Positions 22,249-30,977 of a stretch of 64,000 nucleotides of DNA are shown here, in pieces. Within the stretch, counting starts at the first letter, position 1. Each line of letters begins with the position of its first letter. This stretch comes from an uncultured Saprospiraceae bacterium (GTDB lineage: Bacteria; Bacteroidota; Bacteroidia; Chitinophagales; Saprospiraceae). Both the position numbers and the translations under genes were made by a program. Under the pieces are notes generated by a model, which had not been told where the DNA came from, did no database searches, and saw nothing but the letters and a program-made list of their open reading frames with translations. The stretch is taken from the NCBI GenBank assembly GCA_937951615.1, contig CALFBH010000075.1:1-64000 (forward strand), read 5' to 3'.

Positions 22249-23232
22249 ATGAACCAACCAACTGTCACTATAGTCCTGCCTGCCCATAATGCAGAAGATA
22301 CGCTGGCTGATGCCATACGCTCCTGCCTCGACCAAACCTATGAGCATTACGAATTGTGGGTGCTGGAAAACGGTAGCACAGATAAAACGCTGGACATTGC
22401 CCAGTCATTTAAAGATGAAAAAATAAAAGTATTCAGTCTGGGAAAAGTAGGCTTCCAGGGCGCATTAACTTATGGACTGGAAAATGCCAAGTCTAAATAC
22501 ATTGCTCGCATGGATGCTGATGACATTTCCATGCGCCACCGCATACAATGGCAAGTTGAGTTTCTGGAAAAAAGCGAAGATGCGATTATGGTGGGAACAC
22601 ATTATGTCTTTCTGACCCCCTTTGGACATATTATCGAACGCCAGCCAGGGAAATCTACCCGACAACTTAAAGTCGAACACTTTAATACCAATAACCAGCC
22701 AGTTCGGAAATACTTTGCCGACCCGACGGTGATGTTTGATCGGGAAGCAGCCATTGAAGCTGGCGGATACGACGACGAATTTACAATCGGAGATATTCCG
22801 CTTTGGATTCGAATGTTAAAGACGGGGAAATGCTTTGAAGCCACAGAAATTCCGTTTATTTACCGGCTCAAAGCAGCATCCATGTCGCAAGGCTACAAGC
22901 CATATCTGGATAGTATTGCTATTCGGAAAAAATACGCCCCTGAGCAGTTGAAGGATTGGCCAGAAGTACCACCTTCTAATTATGGAAGCAAAGACACTTT
23001 TGGGTTTTGGAAAAGAATGGCTGATTTTGAATTAATGGCAGGCAATAGAAGGGCAGTACATAAAGCATTAGCCCAGATGATGAAAGAACCCGTTCCCATC
23101 AAACAAAAAATCAAAGCAGTAATTGCTTATGGGCTGATGCCCGGCTTTAAAAAAAGAGTACAACGCAAGCATAAAAATCTTGAATTTGTCCGTCGTCATG
23201 ACATAGAAGAAGCCTACAAGGATTATTTATAA
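22249..23232 (+). CDS. Glycosyltransferase family 2
   Basis: A 327-residue GT-A enzyme with TIVLPAHNAEDTLADAIRS near 5-23, LWVLENGSTDKT and the donor/metal motif ARMDADDISM near 87-96. It lies directly upstream of, and overlaps by one base, the ABC-2 permease gene (TAATG), which implies co-translation. The long C-terminal region (residues about 230-327) contains no second domain that I recognise. It should add one sugar of the repeat unit on the cytoplasmic side; specificity unknown. Confidence 0.9.
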   Translation: MNQPTVTIVLPAHNAEDTLADAIRSCLDQTYEHYELWVLENGSTDKTLDIAQSFKDEKIKVFSLGKVGFQGALTYGLENAKSKYIARMDADDISMRHRIQWQVEFLEKSEDAIMVGTHYVFLTPFGHIIERQPGKSTRQLKVEHFNTNNQPVRKYFADPTVMFDREAAIEAGGYDDEFTIGDIPLWIRMLKTGKCFEATEIPFIYRLKAASMSQGYKPYLDSIAIRKKYAPEQLKDWPEVPPSNYGSKDTFGFWKRMADFELMAGNRRAVHKALAQMMKEPVPIKQKIKAVIAYGLMPGFKKRVQRKHKNLEFVRRHDIEEAYKDYL

Positions 23233-24056
23233 TGGAAGAAAGTCGAAAAACAATTATAGAAAAACAAAGGTCGCCGTTTAAAGTCAACTTTAGCGAACTT
23301 TACCAATACAGAGAATTGCTCTGGACGCTGACCTATCGCGACCTACGGGTCAAATATGCGCAGACGGTCATCGGTTTTTTATGGGTATTTCTCAATCCGA
23401 TCTTTACGCTAATTATTTTGAATTTTGTATTCGGACAAGTTGCTAAAGTAGATACCGGAGAAATTCCACACGTCATTTATACCATTGCAGGCATGTGCGG
23501 CTGGACTTATTTTCAAACCGTCCTCAGTTCGGCCGGAAATTCACTCATCAGTTCGCAGAATATGATTAAAAAAATCTATTTCCCACGACTGGTGATTCCA
23601 CTTTCCAAAGCCATTACAGCACTCATCAATTTTGGCGTCGTCATGCTTTGCCTCGCTATCATCATGGCTGCTCTGCGTTTTGCACCAAGTGCCAACATTA
23701 TCTACAGCCCGTTTTTTGTTCTGATGGCTTTGATTTCGGGACTAGCTGCAGGTATTTGGATGAGTGCATTGACGATTCGTTTTCGCGATTTCCAACACAT
23801 CACACCTATGCTGCTGCGACTGGGCATGTTTATCACGCCGATTGCCTACCCTGCGAGCGCAGTACCCGAAAAATATCAACTCCTTTTCCACCTCAATCCA
23901 ATGGCAGGTGTAGTAGAAGGCATGAGATGGAGTTTGGTCGGTGGCGATCCGCCAAGCCAGTATGCTTACATTTCTTTTGTTTTGATTACAATATTGCTCA
24001 TCACAGGTGTTTTTTATTTTAATAAAGTAGAGCGCGTGATGGCGGATATTCTATAA
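23232..24056 (+). CDS. Polysaccharide ABC-2 exporter permease (Wzm/TagG-like)
   Basis: A 274-residue protein with six predicted membrane segments and the family motifs LTYRDLRVKYAQTVIGFLW near 37-55 and NMIKKIYFPRLVIPLSK near 113-129. Wzm-type permeases pair with the ATPase Wzt to export a finished polysaccharide or a lipid-linked glycan. The wzt gene normally follows directly, but here a sulfotransferase follows and no ABC ATPase is found anywhere in the window. Either the ATPase is encoded elsewhere or this is a relic. The locus also contains Wzx- and Wzy-type genes, a second export route. Confidence 0.88.
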   Translation: MEESRKTIIEKQRSPFKVNFSELYQYRELLWTLTYRDLRVKYAQTVIGFLWVFLNPIFTLIILNFVFGQVAKVDTGEIPHVIYTIAGMCGWTYFQTVLSSAGNSLISSQNMIKKIYFPRLVIPLSKAITALINFGVVMLCLAIIMAALRFAPSANIIYSPFFVLMALISGLAAGIWMSALTIRFRDFQHITPMLLRLGMFITPIAYPASAVPEKYQLLFHLNPMAGVVEGMRWSLVGGDPPSQYAYISFVLITILLITGVFYFNKVERVMADIL

Positions 24057-24210
24057 AATTTTAAGCGTAAATTATGATAAAGAAATACGTTTGATTATTA
24101 TTCTGTTTTTGAAAAACAGAGATAAGAATATGTTGGGAATTATACAATGTTACAAAACCTCATGAATAGCGTCTAACTCACGAATAAAACACAAATACAT
24201 TACCTTTTAT

Positions 24211-25305
24211 ATGATAAGCCGGAACGACATGAGCGTATTAAGCCTAAGTCCTGAAAAACGACAAAAGTGGCTATCTAATCCCTTGTTTGTGCTAGGCTAC
24301 CCCAAGTCAGGCACATCACTTCTTATGGGCATATTTGACAACCATCCTCAATTGATTGTTATTCCAGAGGAAACAGATTTTTTCAATGTTGCTTATAGAC
24401 GAGCTAAAATACTGGCAGCAGATTCCCGAATATCAAAGGGAGAAAAAATTAAAACTATTTGCAAAGTTATTTGCAACGAGACCCATTTGCGGAACTTCAG
24501 TAGAGGAGAAGTCAAACAGGATATTAGTGGTAATTTTGATTATAAAGATTTTGACAGCAAAGGATTCAGTCTCGCAATTAGACAATATCTATCAGATAGA
24601 GAATTTACACCCAAACAGGTGCTAAAAGCGATTCCCTATGCCTTTCAGCGTATGTCTGACATGTATTATTCGGACATCAAATACTGGGTAGAGAAAACAC
24701 CTTATAATCGGGCATTAGTATCTGGGCGAGTTGATTTGATTCAGGAGATGTTTGAGCATAATAAGCTGATTCACATCATTCGAGACCCAAGAGATAATTA
24801 TCTGGCCTATAAAAAGAAATGGGCAAACCTCAAGGTGACTGACTTTTGCTACGAATGGAAAAGAGTATATACACTAATTAAGGAATTGGAAAACAAACCC
24901 AATAATCTGACCATTCGATATGAAGACTTGGTGACTTATCCTGATAAAACGCTGGAATTAATTACTGATTTTCTGCGAGTACAATATTCGGAAAACCTAG
25001 AACAGCCTTCCAAGTATGGAAATCCCTGGTTTGGAAATTCTATGTTTGATGAAAAACATCAGGGCATCAGCAATAAAAATCTGGGGCGTTTTCGCAATCT
25101 GGAAGATCAGTCAAAAATTGTTGCGATTGAGGCGATGCTTGAAAAACCGATGGAAGATATGGGCTACACACTTGAATGTGAGCCAAGCGGAAAGTTCTCT
25201 GATATGAAACACCATCTGGCTTATAAAATGAACATCATCCCAAGAGTATATACCAATTTTCGACTTGCATTTGATTCGAAATTGAAGGCGTTTTTATGGA
25301 AGTAA
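24211..25305 (+). CDS. Sulfotransferase-like protein
   Basis: A 364-residue protein with LFVLGYPKSGTSLLMGIFDN near 27-46, the PAPS 5'-phosphosulfate loop, and IHIIRDPRDNYLAYKKKW near 187-204, the 3'-phosphate loop. These are the two hallmarks of the sulfotransferase_3-type fold. The enzyme should transfer sulfate from PAPS to a hydroxyl or amine of a glycan intermediate. It has no signal peptide and would act in the cytoplasm before export. It is followed after 18 bases by a second sulfotransferase. PAPS-making genes are not in this window. Confidence 0.88.
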   Translation: MISRNDMSVLSLSPEKRQKWLSNPLFVLGYPKSGTSLLMGIFDNHPQLIVIPEETDFFNVAYRRAKILAADSRISKGEKIKTICKVICNETHLRNFSRGEVKQDISGNFDYKDFDSKGFSLAIRQYLSDREFTPKQVLKAIPYAFQRMSDMYYSDIKYWVEKTPYNRALVSGRVDLIQEMFEHNKLIHIIRDPRDNYLAYKKKWANLKVTDFCYEWKRVYTLIKELENKPNNLTIRYEDLVTYPDKTLELITDFLRVQYSENLEQPSKYGNPWFGNSMFDEKHQGISNKNLGRFRNLEDQSKIVAIEAMLEKPMEDMGYTLECEPSGKFSDMKHHLAYKMNIIPRVYTNFRLAFDSKLKAFLWK

Positions 25306-25323
25306 AAAGATAGCCCAATAGTC

Positions 25324-26376
25324 ATGAAATTATCAAATTATCCTGATCCATTTGTTGTTTTTGGACCTTCAAAATCCGGGACGACCTGGCTTCAAAAATT
25401 ATTGGACAGCCATCCTGACGTGCGTTGTCATTTCCAGTTGCCTATGTTCGGGCTGGATAAAAACAAGTCGCTTTTTGCAAAAGGGAATGGGGTACTCAAT
25501 TTAAATAAGAGTCCATTCAAGGGCGTTTTCAAAACAGAGTTAGAAGGGCAGGAATATTTTGCCCGACTCACATACTTTTCTCAAATTCAAAAAGATTTAC
25601 AAGGTCTTAGTGCGAAATTAAAGGCAGAAAAAGCAACAGATGTCGACACGATTGATTTCTGGCACCATAATGGACTGAAAGCGATTTTTGAAACCTTATT
25701 ATATGATAACGACCAGAAAAAAATATTTGGAAATAAAGCCTATACAAATTTAGAAACCTTCTTTAGGTTATATCCTGCCGGAAAAATTATCAATATCATC
25801 AGGGATGGGCGGGATGTTTGTGTGTCGAGGCGTTTTCATACGCTGCGGATGGGGGCTTATTATCATGGAGATGAAAAAAATAAGTGGTTGTATCACCTGA
25901 ATAGCCTTTCCTTAGGAAGGCGAGTAACAAAAAAACTGAACAGAGATTTGGGTTGGTTTGGAGAAAAAAACTACCGGAATAGAGATGATGTCCCATTATT
26001 TTCAGCGGCTGCCCTCGCCAAATTTGCTAAAGACTGGGCATTGATTACTGAATATATTTTGGAATGGCAGACAAAGCGACCTGAACAGGTGTTTTGTATC
26101 AGATATGAAGGTCTCAAATCGAATCCAAATTCAGAACTTGCAAAAGTACTCCAGTTTATCGGTGCAGATGCCTCTCCAGAATGTATCCATGCAATGATTG
26201 AACAAAACTCATTTTCAAAATTAAAAAGCAATAAAGCGTCGGGCAGTTTTTTTCGTAAAGGCATTATAGGCGACTGGAAAAATCATTTTACAGAAAAAGA
26301 CACACAATTATTCAAACAACTTACAGGTGATTTACTGGTCAGGCTGGAATACGAGGCTAATCTGGAATGGGAATGA
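25324..26376 (+). CDS. Sulfotransferase-like protein
   Basis: A 350-residue protein with VVFGPSKSGTTWLQKLLDSH near 12-31 and IINIIRDGRDVCVSRRFH near 156-173. Both PAPS loops are well conserved; the Lys-Ser-Gly-Thr-Thr loop is the most canonical of the four copies here. Middle-region divergence from the protein at 24211 suggests a different acceptor instead of a recent duplicate. Its 3' end overlaps the flippase gene by 10 bases, so it is translated as part of the same operon. Confidence 0.88.
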   Translation: MKLSNYPDPFVVFGPSKSGTTWLQKLLDSHPDVRCHFQLPMFGLDKNKSLFAKGNGVLNLNKSPFKGVFKTELEGQEYFARLTYFSQIQKDLQGLSAKLKAEKATDVDTIDFWHHNGLKAIFETLLYDNDQKKIFGNKAYTNLETFFRLYPAGKIINIIRDGRDVCVSRRFHTLRMGAYYHGDEKNKWLYHLNSLSLGRRVTKKLNRDLGWFGEKNYRNRDDVPLFSAAALAKFAKDWALITEYILEWQTKRPEQVFCIRYEGLKSNPNSELAKVLQFIGADASPECIHAMIEQNSFSKLKSNKASGSFFRKGIIGDWKNHFTEKDTQLFKQLTGDLLVRLEYEANLEWE

Positions 26377-27713
26377 GCGATAAACGTGGAAAACTCAAGG
26401 CGGAATCTCCAATAAAATCTGTTTTCAGTACGCTGGGTACCGAGTTGTTTCTCTTTCCAGTGCTGATTGTCGCAGGGGCATTGATTACCCGTTATCTTGG
26501 ACCTGCCAACAAAGGTATTTACAGCTTCATCATGCTGATATTTGGTATTTTTGTGCCGCTGATGATGTTTGGAAATTCTGGAAGTACCCGCTATTATTTA
26601 AGTAATAAAGAATATGAAGTAAAAGAAATTTTCGGAAGCTTACTGGTAATGGTCATCCGTTTTAGCCTACTGGCCAATATGCTTATTTATCTGCTTTGGT
26701 ATATGGGATGGTTGGGCAAAACAGGTGCAGCCATCACGACTCCCCAAATAAGCATTATACTGGTTGCTATTCCGCTGACAATTGCCAATCTGCTCCTGAT
26801 GCGAATATTGGTAGGCACCTCACAATTTGTATTAAAAAACACAACAACAATTGTATTCAGGCTGGTACAGGCAGGACTGGTTTTGTTTTTTGCCTATGCG
26901 ATTCATGCTGGACTGACGGGCGTGGTTGCAGGAATCATGCTGGCAAAATTTACTTACCTGCTCATTCAGTTGAAAATTATTCTGGGACATTATCACATCG
27001 AATTTACTTATAATAAAGAGTTTGTAAAAAAAGCTCGTATTTATGGTATGAAGGTTTGGTTGAATGAAATTGTCCGAATATCCAATAACCGGCTCGATCA
27101 ACTCATTATTGGCCTTCTGCTGGCACCTGAATTGCTGGGTTTCTTTTCGGTGAGTGTTGTTGTTGCAGAACTGGTCCAAAAACTACCTAATTCCGTTGTG
27201 CAAGTATTCTTTAATGAGATTGCAAAAGCTGATGAAATTAGAAAAAAAGAACTGCTGTCGCGTATTCATAAACTAACTTTATGGGTAACCATACTGGGTG
27301 GTGTTTTTTTGGTATTGACAGGGTACTGGTTAATCATACTTATGTATGGTGAAGTATTTAAATTTTCTTATGAAATATTATTATACTACCTGCCAGGCGT
27401 GATTGTTTATATGTCAACGCGTATATTTTTACAATATTTTGGAGCAACCGGGCAGCCTATGAAAAATACCTGGATACAGCTCGCAGGTATTATCGTTAGC
27501 ATTCCAGCTTATTTTTTACTCATTGACAAAATGGGCGTTATTGGAGCAGCCATTGCTAGCACAATAGGATATTTGGCGACCAATCTTACTGCCTTATATA
27601 TATATCATGGACAAACGGGTAATGTATCATTGGCGATGTATGTTATGAACAAAGAAGACTGGAAATGGGCAGGAGAAAAATATCAGGAAATCAGAAAGAA
27701 ATTACTAAAATAA
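26367..27713 (+). CDS. Wzx-like polysaccharide flippase
   Basis: A 448-residue integral membrane protein with about 12 to 14 predicted segments and an N-terminal pattern ELFLFPVLIVAGALITRYLG that is typical of the MATE/PST oligosaccharide flippases. It should move an undecaprenyl-linked repeat unit across the inner membrane. Two starts are possible: ATG 26367 or ATG 26373, the latter sharing ATGA with the upstream stop; the difference is two residues. With the Wzy-like protein at 43122 it defines a Wzx/Wzy-type pathway. Confidence 0.85.
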   Translation: MGMSDKRGKLKAESPIKSVFSTLGTELFLFPVLIVAGALITRYLGPANKGIYSFIMLIFGIFVPLMMFGNSGSTRYYLSNKEYEVKEIFGSLLVMVIRFSLLANMLIYLLWYMGWLGKTGAAITTPQISIILVAIPLTIANLLLMRILVGTSQFVLKNTTTIVFRLVQAGLVLFFAYAIHAGLTGVVAGIMLAKFTYLLIQLKIILGHYHIEFTYNKEFVKKARIYGMKVWLNEIVRISNNRLDQLIIGLLLAPELLGFFSVSVVVAELVQKLPNSVVQVFFNEIAKADEIRKKELLSRIHKLTLWVTILGGVFLVLTGYWLIILMYGEVFKFSYEILLYYLPGVIVYMSTRIFLQYFGATGQPMKNTWIQLAGIIVSIPAYFLLIDKMGVIGAAIASTIGYLATNLTALYIYHGQTGNVSLAMYVMNKEDWKWAGEKYQEIRKKLLK

Positions 27714-27719
27714 AGAAAC

Positions 27720-28784
27720 ATGAATATAGCCATTATTACAGGCTCTGCTGGACTCATCGGCAGTCAGGCAGTCCGCTTTTTATCGGATAAATTTGATCAG
27801 GTCGTAGGGATTGATAATAATATGCGGGCCTACTTTTTTGGAGAGAATGCTTCAGTTGATTGGAATCGTCGCAGATTGGAAGACGAAGTAAATAATTATC
27901 GCCATTTGGAAGCAGACATTCGTCATTATGATGTGATTGAAAAAATATTTCGCGATTATGGCAATGACATCAAATTGATTGTACATACCGCAGCACAGCC
28001 TAGTCATGACTGGGCAGCAAAAGAACCGATTACAGACTTTTCAGTCAATGCTACAGGCACAGTGAATTTATTGGAAATAACGCGCTTGGTCTGTCCCAAA
28101 GCTGTATTTATTTTCACTTCTACCAATAAGGTTTATGGCGACACGCCCAATAGACTGCCACTGGTCGAATTGGACACACGTTGGGAAATAGCCGAGGATC
28201 ACAAATATTACGAGCATGGTATTGATGAGGAAATGAGTATCGATCATTGCAAACACTCCCTCTTTGGTGCATCAAAAGTAGCCGCAGATGTTATGGCACA
28301 GGAGTATGGAAAATATTTCGACATGAATGTCGGTGTATTTCGCGGAGGTTGTCTCACAGGACCCAATCATTCAGGAACACAACTGCACGGCTTTCTTTCT
28401 TACCTGATGAAATGTGCGATAACAGGCGATCATTACACGATTTTTGGGTATAAAGGCAAGCAGGTTCGCGATAATATTCACAGCTATGATTTGGTGAATA
28501 TGTTCTGGCATTTTTATCAAAACCCAAAACAAGGTGAAGCCTATAATGCAGGTGGCGGGCGACACTCCAACTGCTCCATGCAGGAAGCCATTTCGCTTTG
28601 TGAAATGATTACAGGCAACAAAATGAATTACAGCTATTCCGAAGACAACCGCGTCGGCGATCATATTTGGTGGATCAGTGATGTCTCCAAGTTTAAAAAC
28701 GACTATCCAGAATGGGACTGGAAATACGACTTGAAAGACATTCTGGAACAAATACACGAAGAAATGGCGGGACGAAAACTTTAG
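27720..28784 (+). CDS. CDP-paratose 2-epimerase-like SDR; active-site Tyr replaced by Phe
   Basis: A 354-residue extended SDR protein with NAD-binding [11 protein letters not shown] near 8-18, [12 protein letters not shown] near 136, and [17 protein letters not shown], features shared with CDP-paratose 2-epimerases. The usual Tyr-x-x-x-Lys reads HSLFGASK near 180: the Tyr is Phe while Lys is kept. From memory this substitution occurs in a whole subgroup of these proteins, so it is probably not a sequencing error, but the mechanism must differ or another acid/base is used. Likely role: modification of a nucleotide-sugar for the polysaccharide. It follows the flippase by 6 bases. Confidence 0.75.
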   Translation: MNIAIITGSAGLIGSQAVRFLSDKFDQVVGIDNNMRAYFFGENASVDWNRRRLEDEVNNYRHLEADIRHYDVIEKIFRDYGNDIKLIVHTAAQPSHDWAAKEPITDFSVNATGTVNLLEITRLVCPKAVFIFTSTNKVYGDTPNRLPLVELDTRWEIAEDHKYYEHGIDEEMSIDHCKHSLFGASKVAADVMAQEYGKYFDMNVGVFRGGCLTGPNHSGTQLHGFLSYLMKCAITGDHYTIFGYKGKQVRDNIHSYDLVNMFWHFYQNPKQGEAYNAGGGRHSNCSMQEAISLCEMITGNKMNYSYSEDNRVGDHIWWISDVSKFKNDYPEWDWKYDLKDILEQIHEEMAGRKL

Positions 28785-28785
28785 A

Positions 28786-28866
28786 ATTGAGTTATTGAGC
28801 TGATGAAGTAAAATCAACTCAATCAACCCAATAACTCAATCACCCAATACACTCAATCAACCAACA
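28786..28866 (+). repeat. Hairpin plus CAATCAACC/CAATAACTC leader before 28867
   Basis: One base after the preceding stop, ATTGAGTTATTG (28786-28797) pairs perfectly with CAATAACTCAAT (28829-28840). The second arm is embedded in a G-free tandem of CAACTCAAT, CAACCCAAT, AACTCAATCACCCAATACACTCAAT, written here in pieces, that runs to the TTG at 28867. The layout (G/T arm after stop, C/A array before start) is that of 4986-5182, with different words. Confidence 0.75.
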
Positions 28867-30006
28867 TTGAAAGATAAAGTAATGATCGTCACAGCCTGGG
28901 TATTTCCTGGCACTGGTGGCACAATAGCGATACTGAACAATCTCCTTGAATATTTTTCGCAGGAAGAAGTGATATTGGTCGGCCGTCCACATCTCTTGAA
29001 TGATGAACAAAAATGGGGAGAACACCTGCCTCGTTTATACCCGATACAACCTATTTTGCCACCCAAAGGGCGAACCAATAAATACAGACGTTTATTGGCA
29101 TTGCCTCGGATTATACCCAGATTAAAACAAATAGCTCGGGAAGAGAATTGTACAAAAATACTTTCTGTTTTCCCTGACGAATTTATGATGTATGCATCAT
29201 ACCAGGTGAGTAAAGAACTTGATTTGCCGTTTTATACCTGGTTTCATAATACTTATTTGGACAATCGTCATGGATTGTGGAGAAGGATAGCAAAACGCTG
29301 GCAGCCAAAATTTTTCAATCACGCTGAAACCAACTTTGTGATGAGTGAAGGGATGCGGGATTATTATGCCGATGTGTATCCCGATATTACCTTTGAACCT
29401 TTAGAACATGGCTTTGTAATTCCTGAAGTATCTTATAAACCTCCATCCCAAGCACAAGGAAAAATAAAATTTATGTTTTCTGGCAGCTTGAATGAGTCCT
29501 GCCTCGATGCTTCTATCCGCATCTTCAAACACATTATTGCGAATCCTAATTATGAGTTGCATATATTCACAGGAGATACCAATTTTCTGGATATACACGA
29601 TATAAAAGGCGATAATGTAATCGTACATGGATTCCGACCACTGAGCGAATTTGTTGCGATGTTGAATCAGTTTGACATTATGCTGCTACCGCATGGCTTT
29701 GTGGGGGGGCAGACAGAAGCAGAGTATAAAACTATTTTTCCAACACGGACAATTCCTTTATTATATTCAAATAGACCGATACTGGCGCACAGCCCGCCAC
29801 ATGCCTTTCTGACCACTTTTCTGAAGCAAAGAGATTGTGCAGAAGTAGTAGAAATAGCGGATACCAATGCGATACAAATAGCTATTGATAGATTAATCAA
29901 TGATGAACAACGTAGAAATCAGCTGATTAAAAATGCATTGGAAACATCAGACTTTTTTAATGTAAAAAGGATTGGTGGAAAACTGAAACAAGCCCTTTTT
30001 TCCTAA
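28867..30006 (+). CDS. Glycosyltransferase (GT-B, group 1-like)
   Basis: A 379-residue protein opening with VMIVTAWVFPGTGGTIAIL, a GT-B acceptor-domain start, and with a C-terminal half containing KFMFSGSLNESC, a typical strand of the donor domain. The glutamate-rich EX7E motif of GT4 enzymes is not clear, so it may belong to a divergent GT-B family. The start is TTG at 28867; an ATG lies 15 bases inside (MIVTAW) and would shorten it by five residues. Likely adds a sugar to the repeat unit. Stop and next start (30009) are 2 bases apart. Confidence 0.72.
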   Translation: MKDKVMIVTAWVFPGTGGTIAILNNLLEYFSQEEVILVGRPHLLNDEQKWGEHLPRLYPIQPILPPKGRTNKYRRLLALPRIIPRLKQIAREENCTKILSVFPDEFMMYASYQVSKELDLPFYTWFHNTYLDNRHGLWRRIAKRWQPKFFNHAETNFVMSEGMRDYYADVYPDITFEPLEHGFVIPEVSYKPPSQAQGKIKFMFSGSLNESCLDASIRIFKHIIANPNYELHIFTGDTNFLDIHDIKGDNVIVHGFRPLSEFVAMLNQFDIMLLPHGFVGGQTEAEYKTIFPTRTIPLLYSNRPILAHSPPHAFLTTFLKQRDCAEVVEIADTNAIQIAIDRLINDEQRRNQLIKNALETSDFFNVKRIGGKLKQALFS

Positions 30007-30008
30007 TA

Positions 30009-30977
30009 ATGAATCAAACTATTACACCTGTTTTTGTCATTGGACTCAATCGGAATGGAACGACTTGGCTAGGGAATATTCTGTCTCAATGTTTTGATAT
30101 TTCCTCTCCGTATCACGAACTGCACTATGGCGTCTGCGAAGTCAATCTTTATGATAATGCTAAATATTGGGGAGATTTCAGTCAGCTGAACAATTATATC
30201 AATTTTCTGGAAAGCTACTGTAATGCCGATGTCTTCAAATTGCTAGAGGGCAAGCTGTCTTGGTTTCAGGAACATCCCGCAGAAAATTTTTATCAGTTTT
30301 TCTTTGAAACGATAGATCAGTTTACACAAAAGCAGGGCAATCAGTATTGGGTCGTCAAACTGGATCCGGGCTTTTTTCATGATGCCGCAGAATTTGACCG
30401 ATTTAAAAAAGAAGTTCAAAAAAGATACTCGACGGCCAGGTATATCGTTATACAGAGAGCCTTTGAGGGGTATATTGATTCTTATATCAATATGATAGGA
30501 GAAGCCAAAATCAGTCGAAATACAAGCCTAAAAAGAAAAATATCAGGAATCACTGGAGCGATGTTTTATCATTATTTTTATCCCCGAATGCATAAAATGC
30601 CAGACAAAGGAGACACGCTGGCTTTATCCTACGAAAATCTGAAAAATGATTTTACAGATAGCCTGGAAAACATCAGACAATTTATCGGCTATACAAAAAA
30701 GCCTAAGCCTGATGCCCTAAAGCGAAATGTACAAAATACCAGTTTTACGACAGGAGAACGAGAAAAAAAAGGTGCTTTGATTGCTTTGTCCGCTTTTGTA
30801 TTCAAATACTTTTCGCCTTTGACAGCTTTGGCGGTTCGGATACGATACAAATTTCAGAAACCTAACAAACTTCCCCCTTTATGGTGGCGGCTGACCAAGG
30901 CAGAACACTTCAAAGAACAACTCAAACAGGAACTAAAAGATACCGACCAGTTGAGGTTATTAGAATTGCTTAAATGA
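30009..30977 (+). CDS. Sulfotransferase-like protein
   Basis: A 322-residue protein with VFVIGLNRNGTTWLGNILSQ near 8-27 and ARYIVIQRAFEGYIDSYINM near 138-157, corresponding to the 5'- and 3'-phosphate loops of PAPS sulfotransferases. In the first loop the usual Lys is Asn (NRNGTTW), and the second loop lacks the usual Arg-Asp. Binding or catalysis may be weakened, or this is a divergent subfamily. Overlaps the next gene by 4 bases (ATGA), so it is tightly co-expressed with a glycosyltransferase. Confidence 0.72.
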   Translation: MNQTITPVFVIGLNRNGTTWLGNILSQCFDISSPYHELHYGVCEVNLYDNAKYWGDFSQLNNYINFLESYCNADVFKLLEGKLSWFQEHPAENFYQFFFETIDQFTQKQGNQYWVVKLDPGFFHDAAEFDRFKKEVQKRYSTARYIVIQRAFEGYIDSYINMIGEAKISRNTSLKRKISGITGAMFYHYFYPRMHKMPDKGDTLALSYENLKNDFTDSLENIRQFIGYTKKPKPDALKRNVQNTSFTTGEREKKGALIALSAFVFKYFSPLTALAVRIRYKFQKPNKLPPLWWRLTKAEHFKEQLKQELKDTDQLRLLELLK

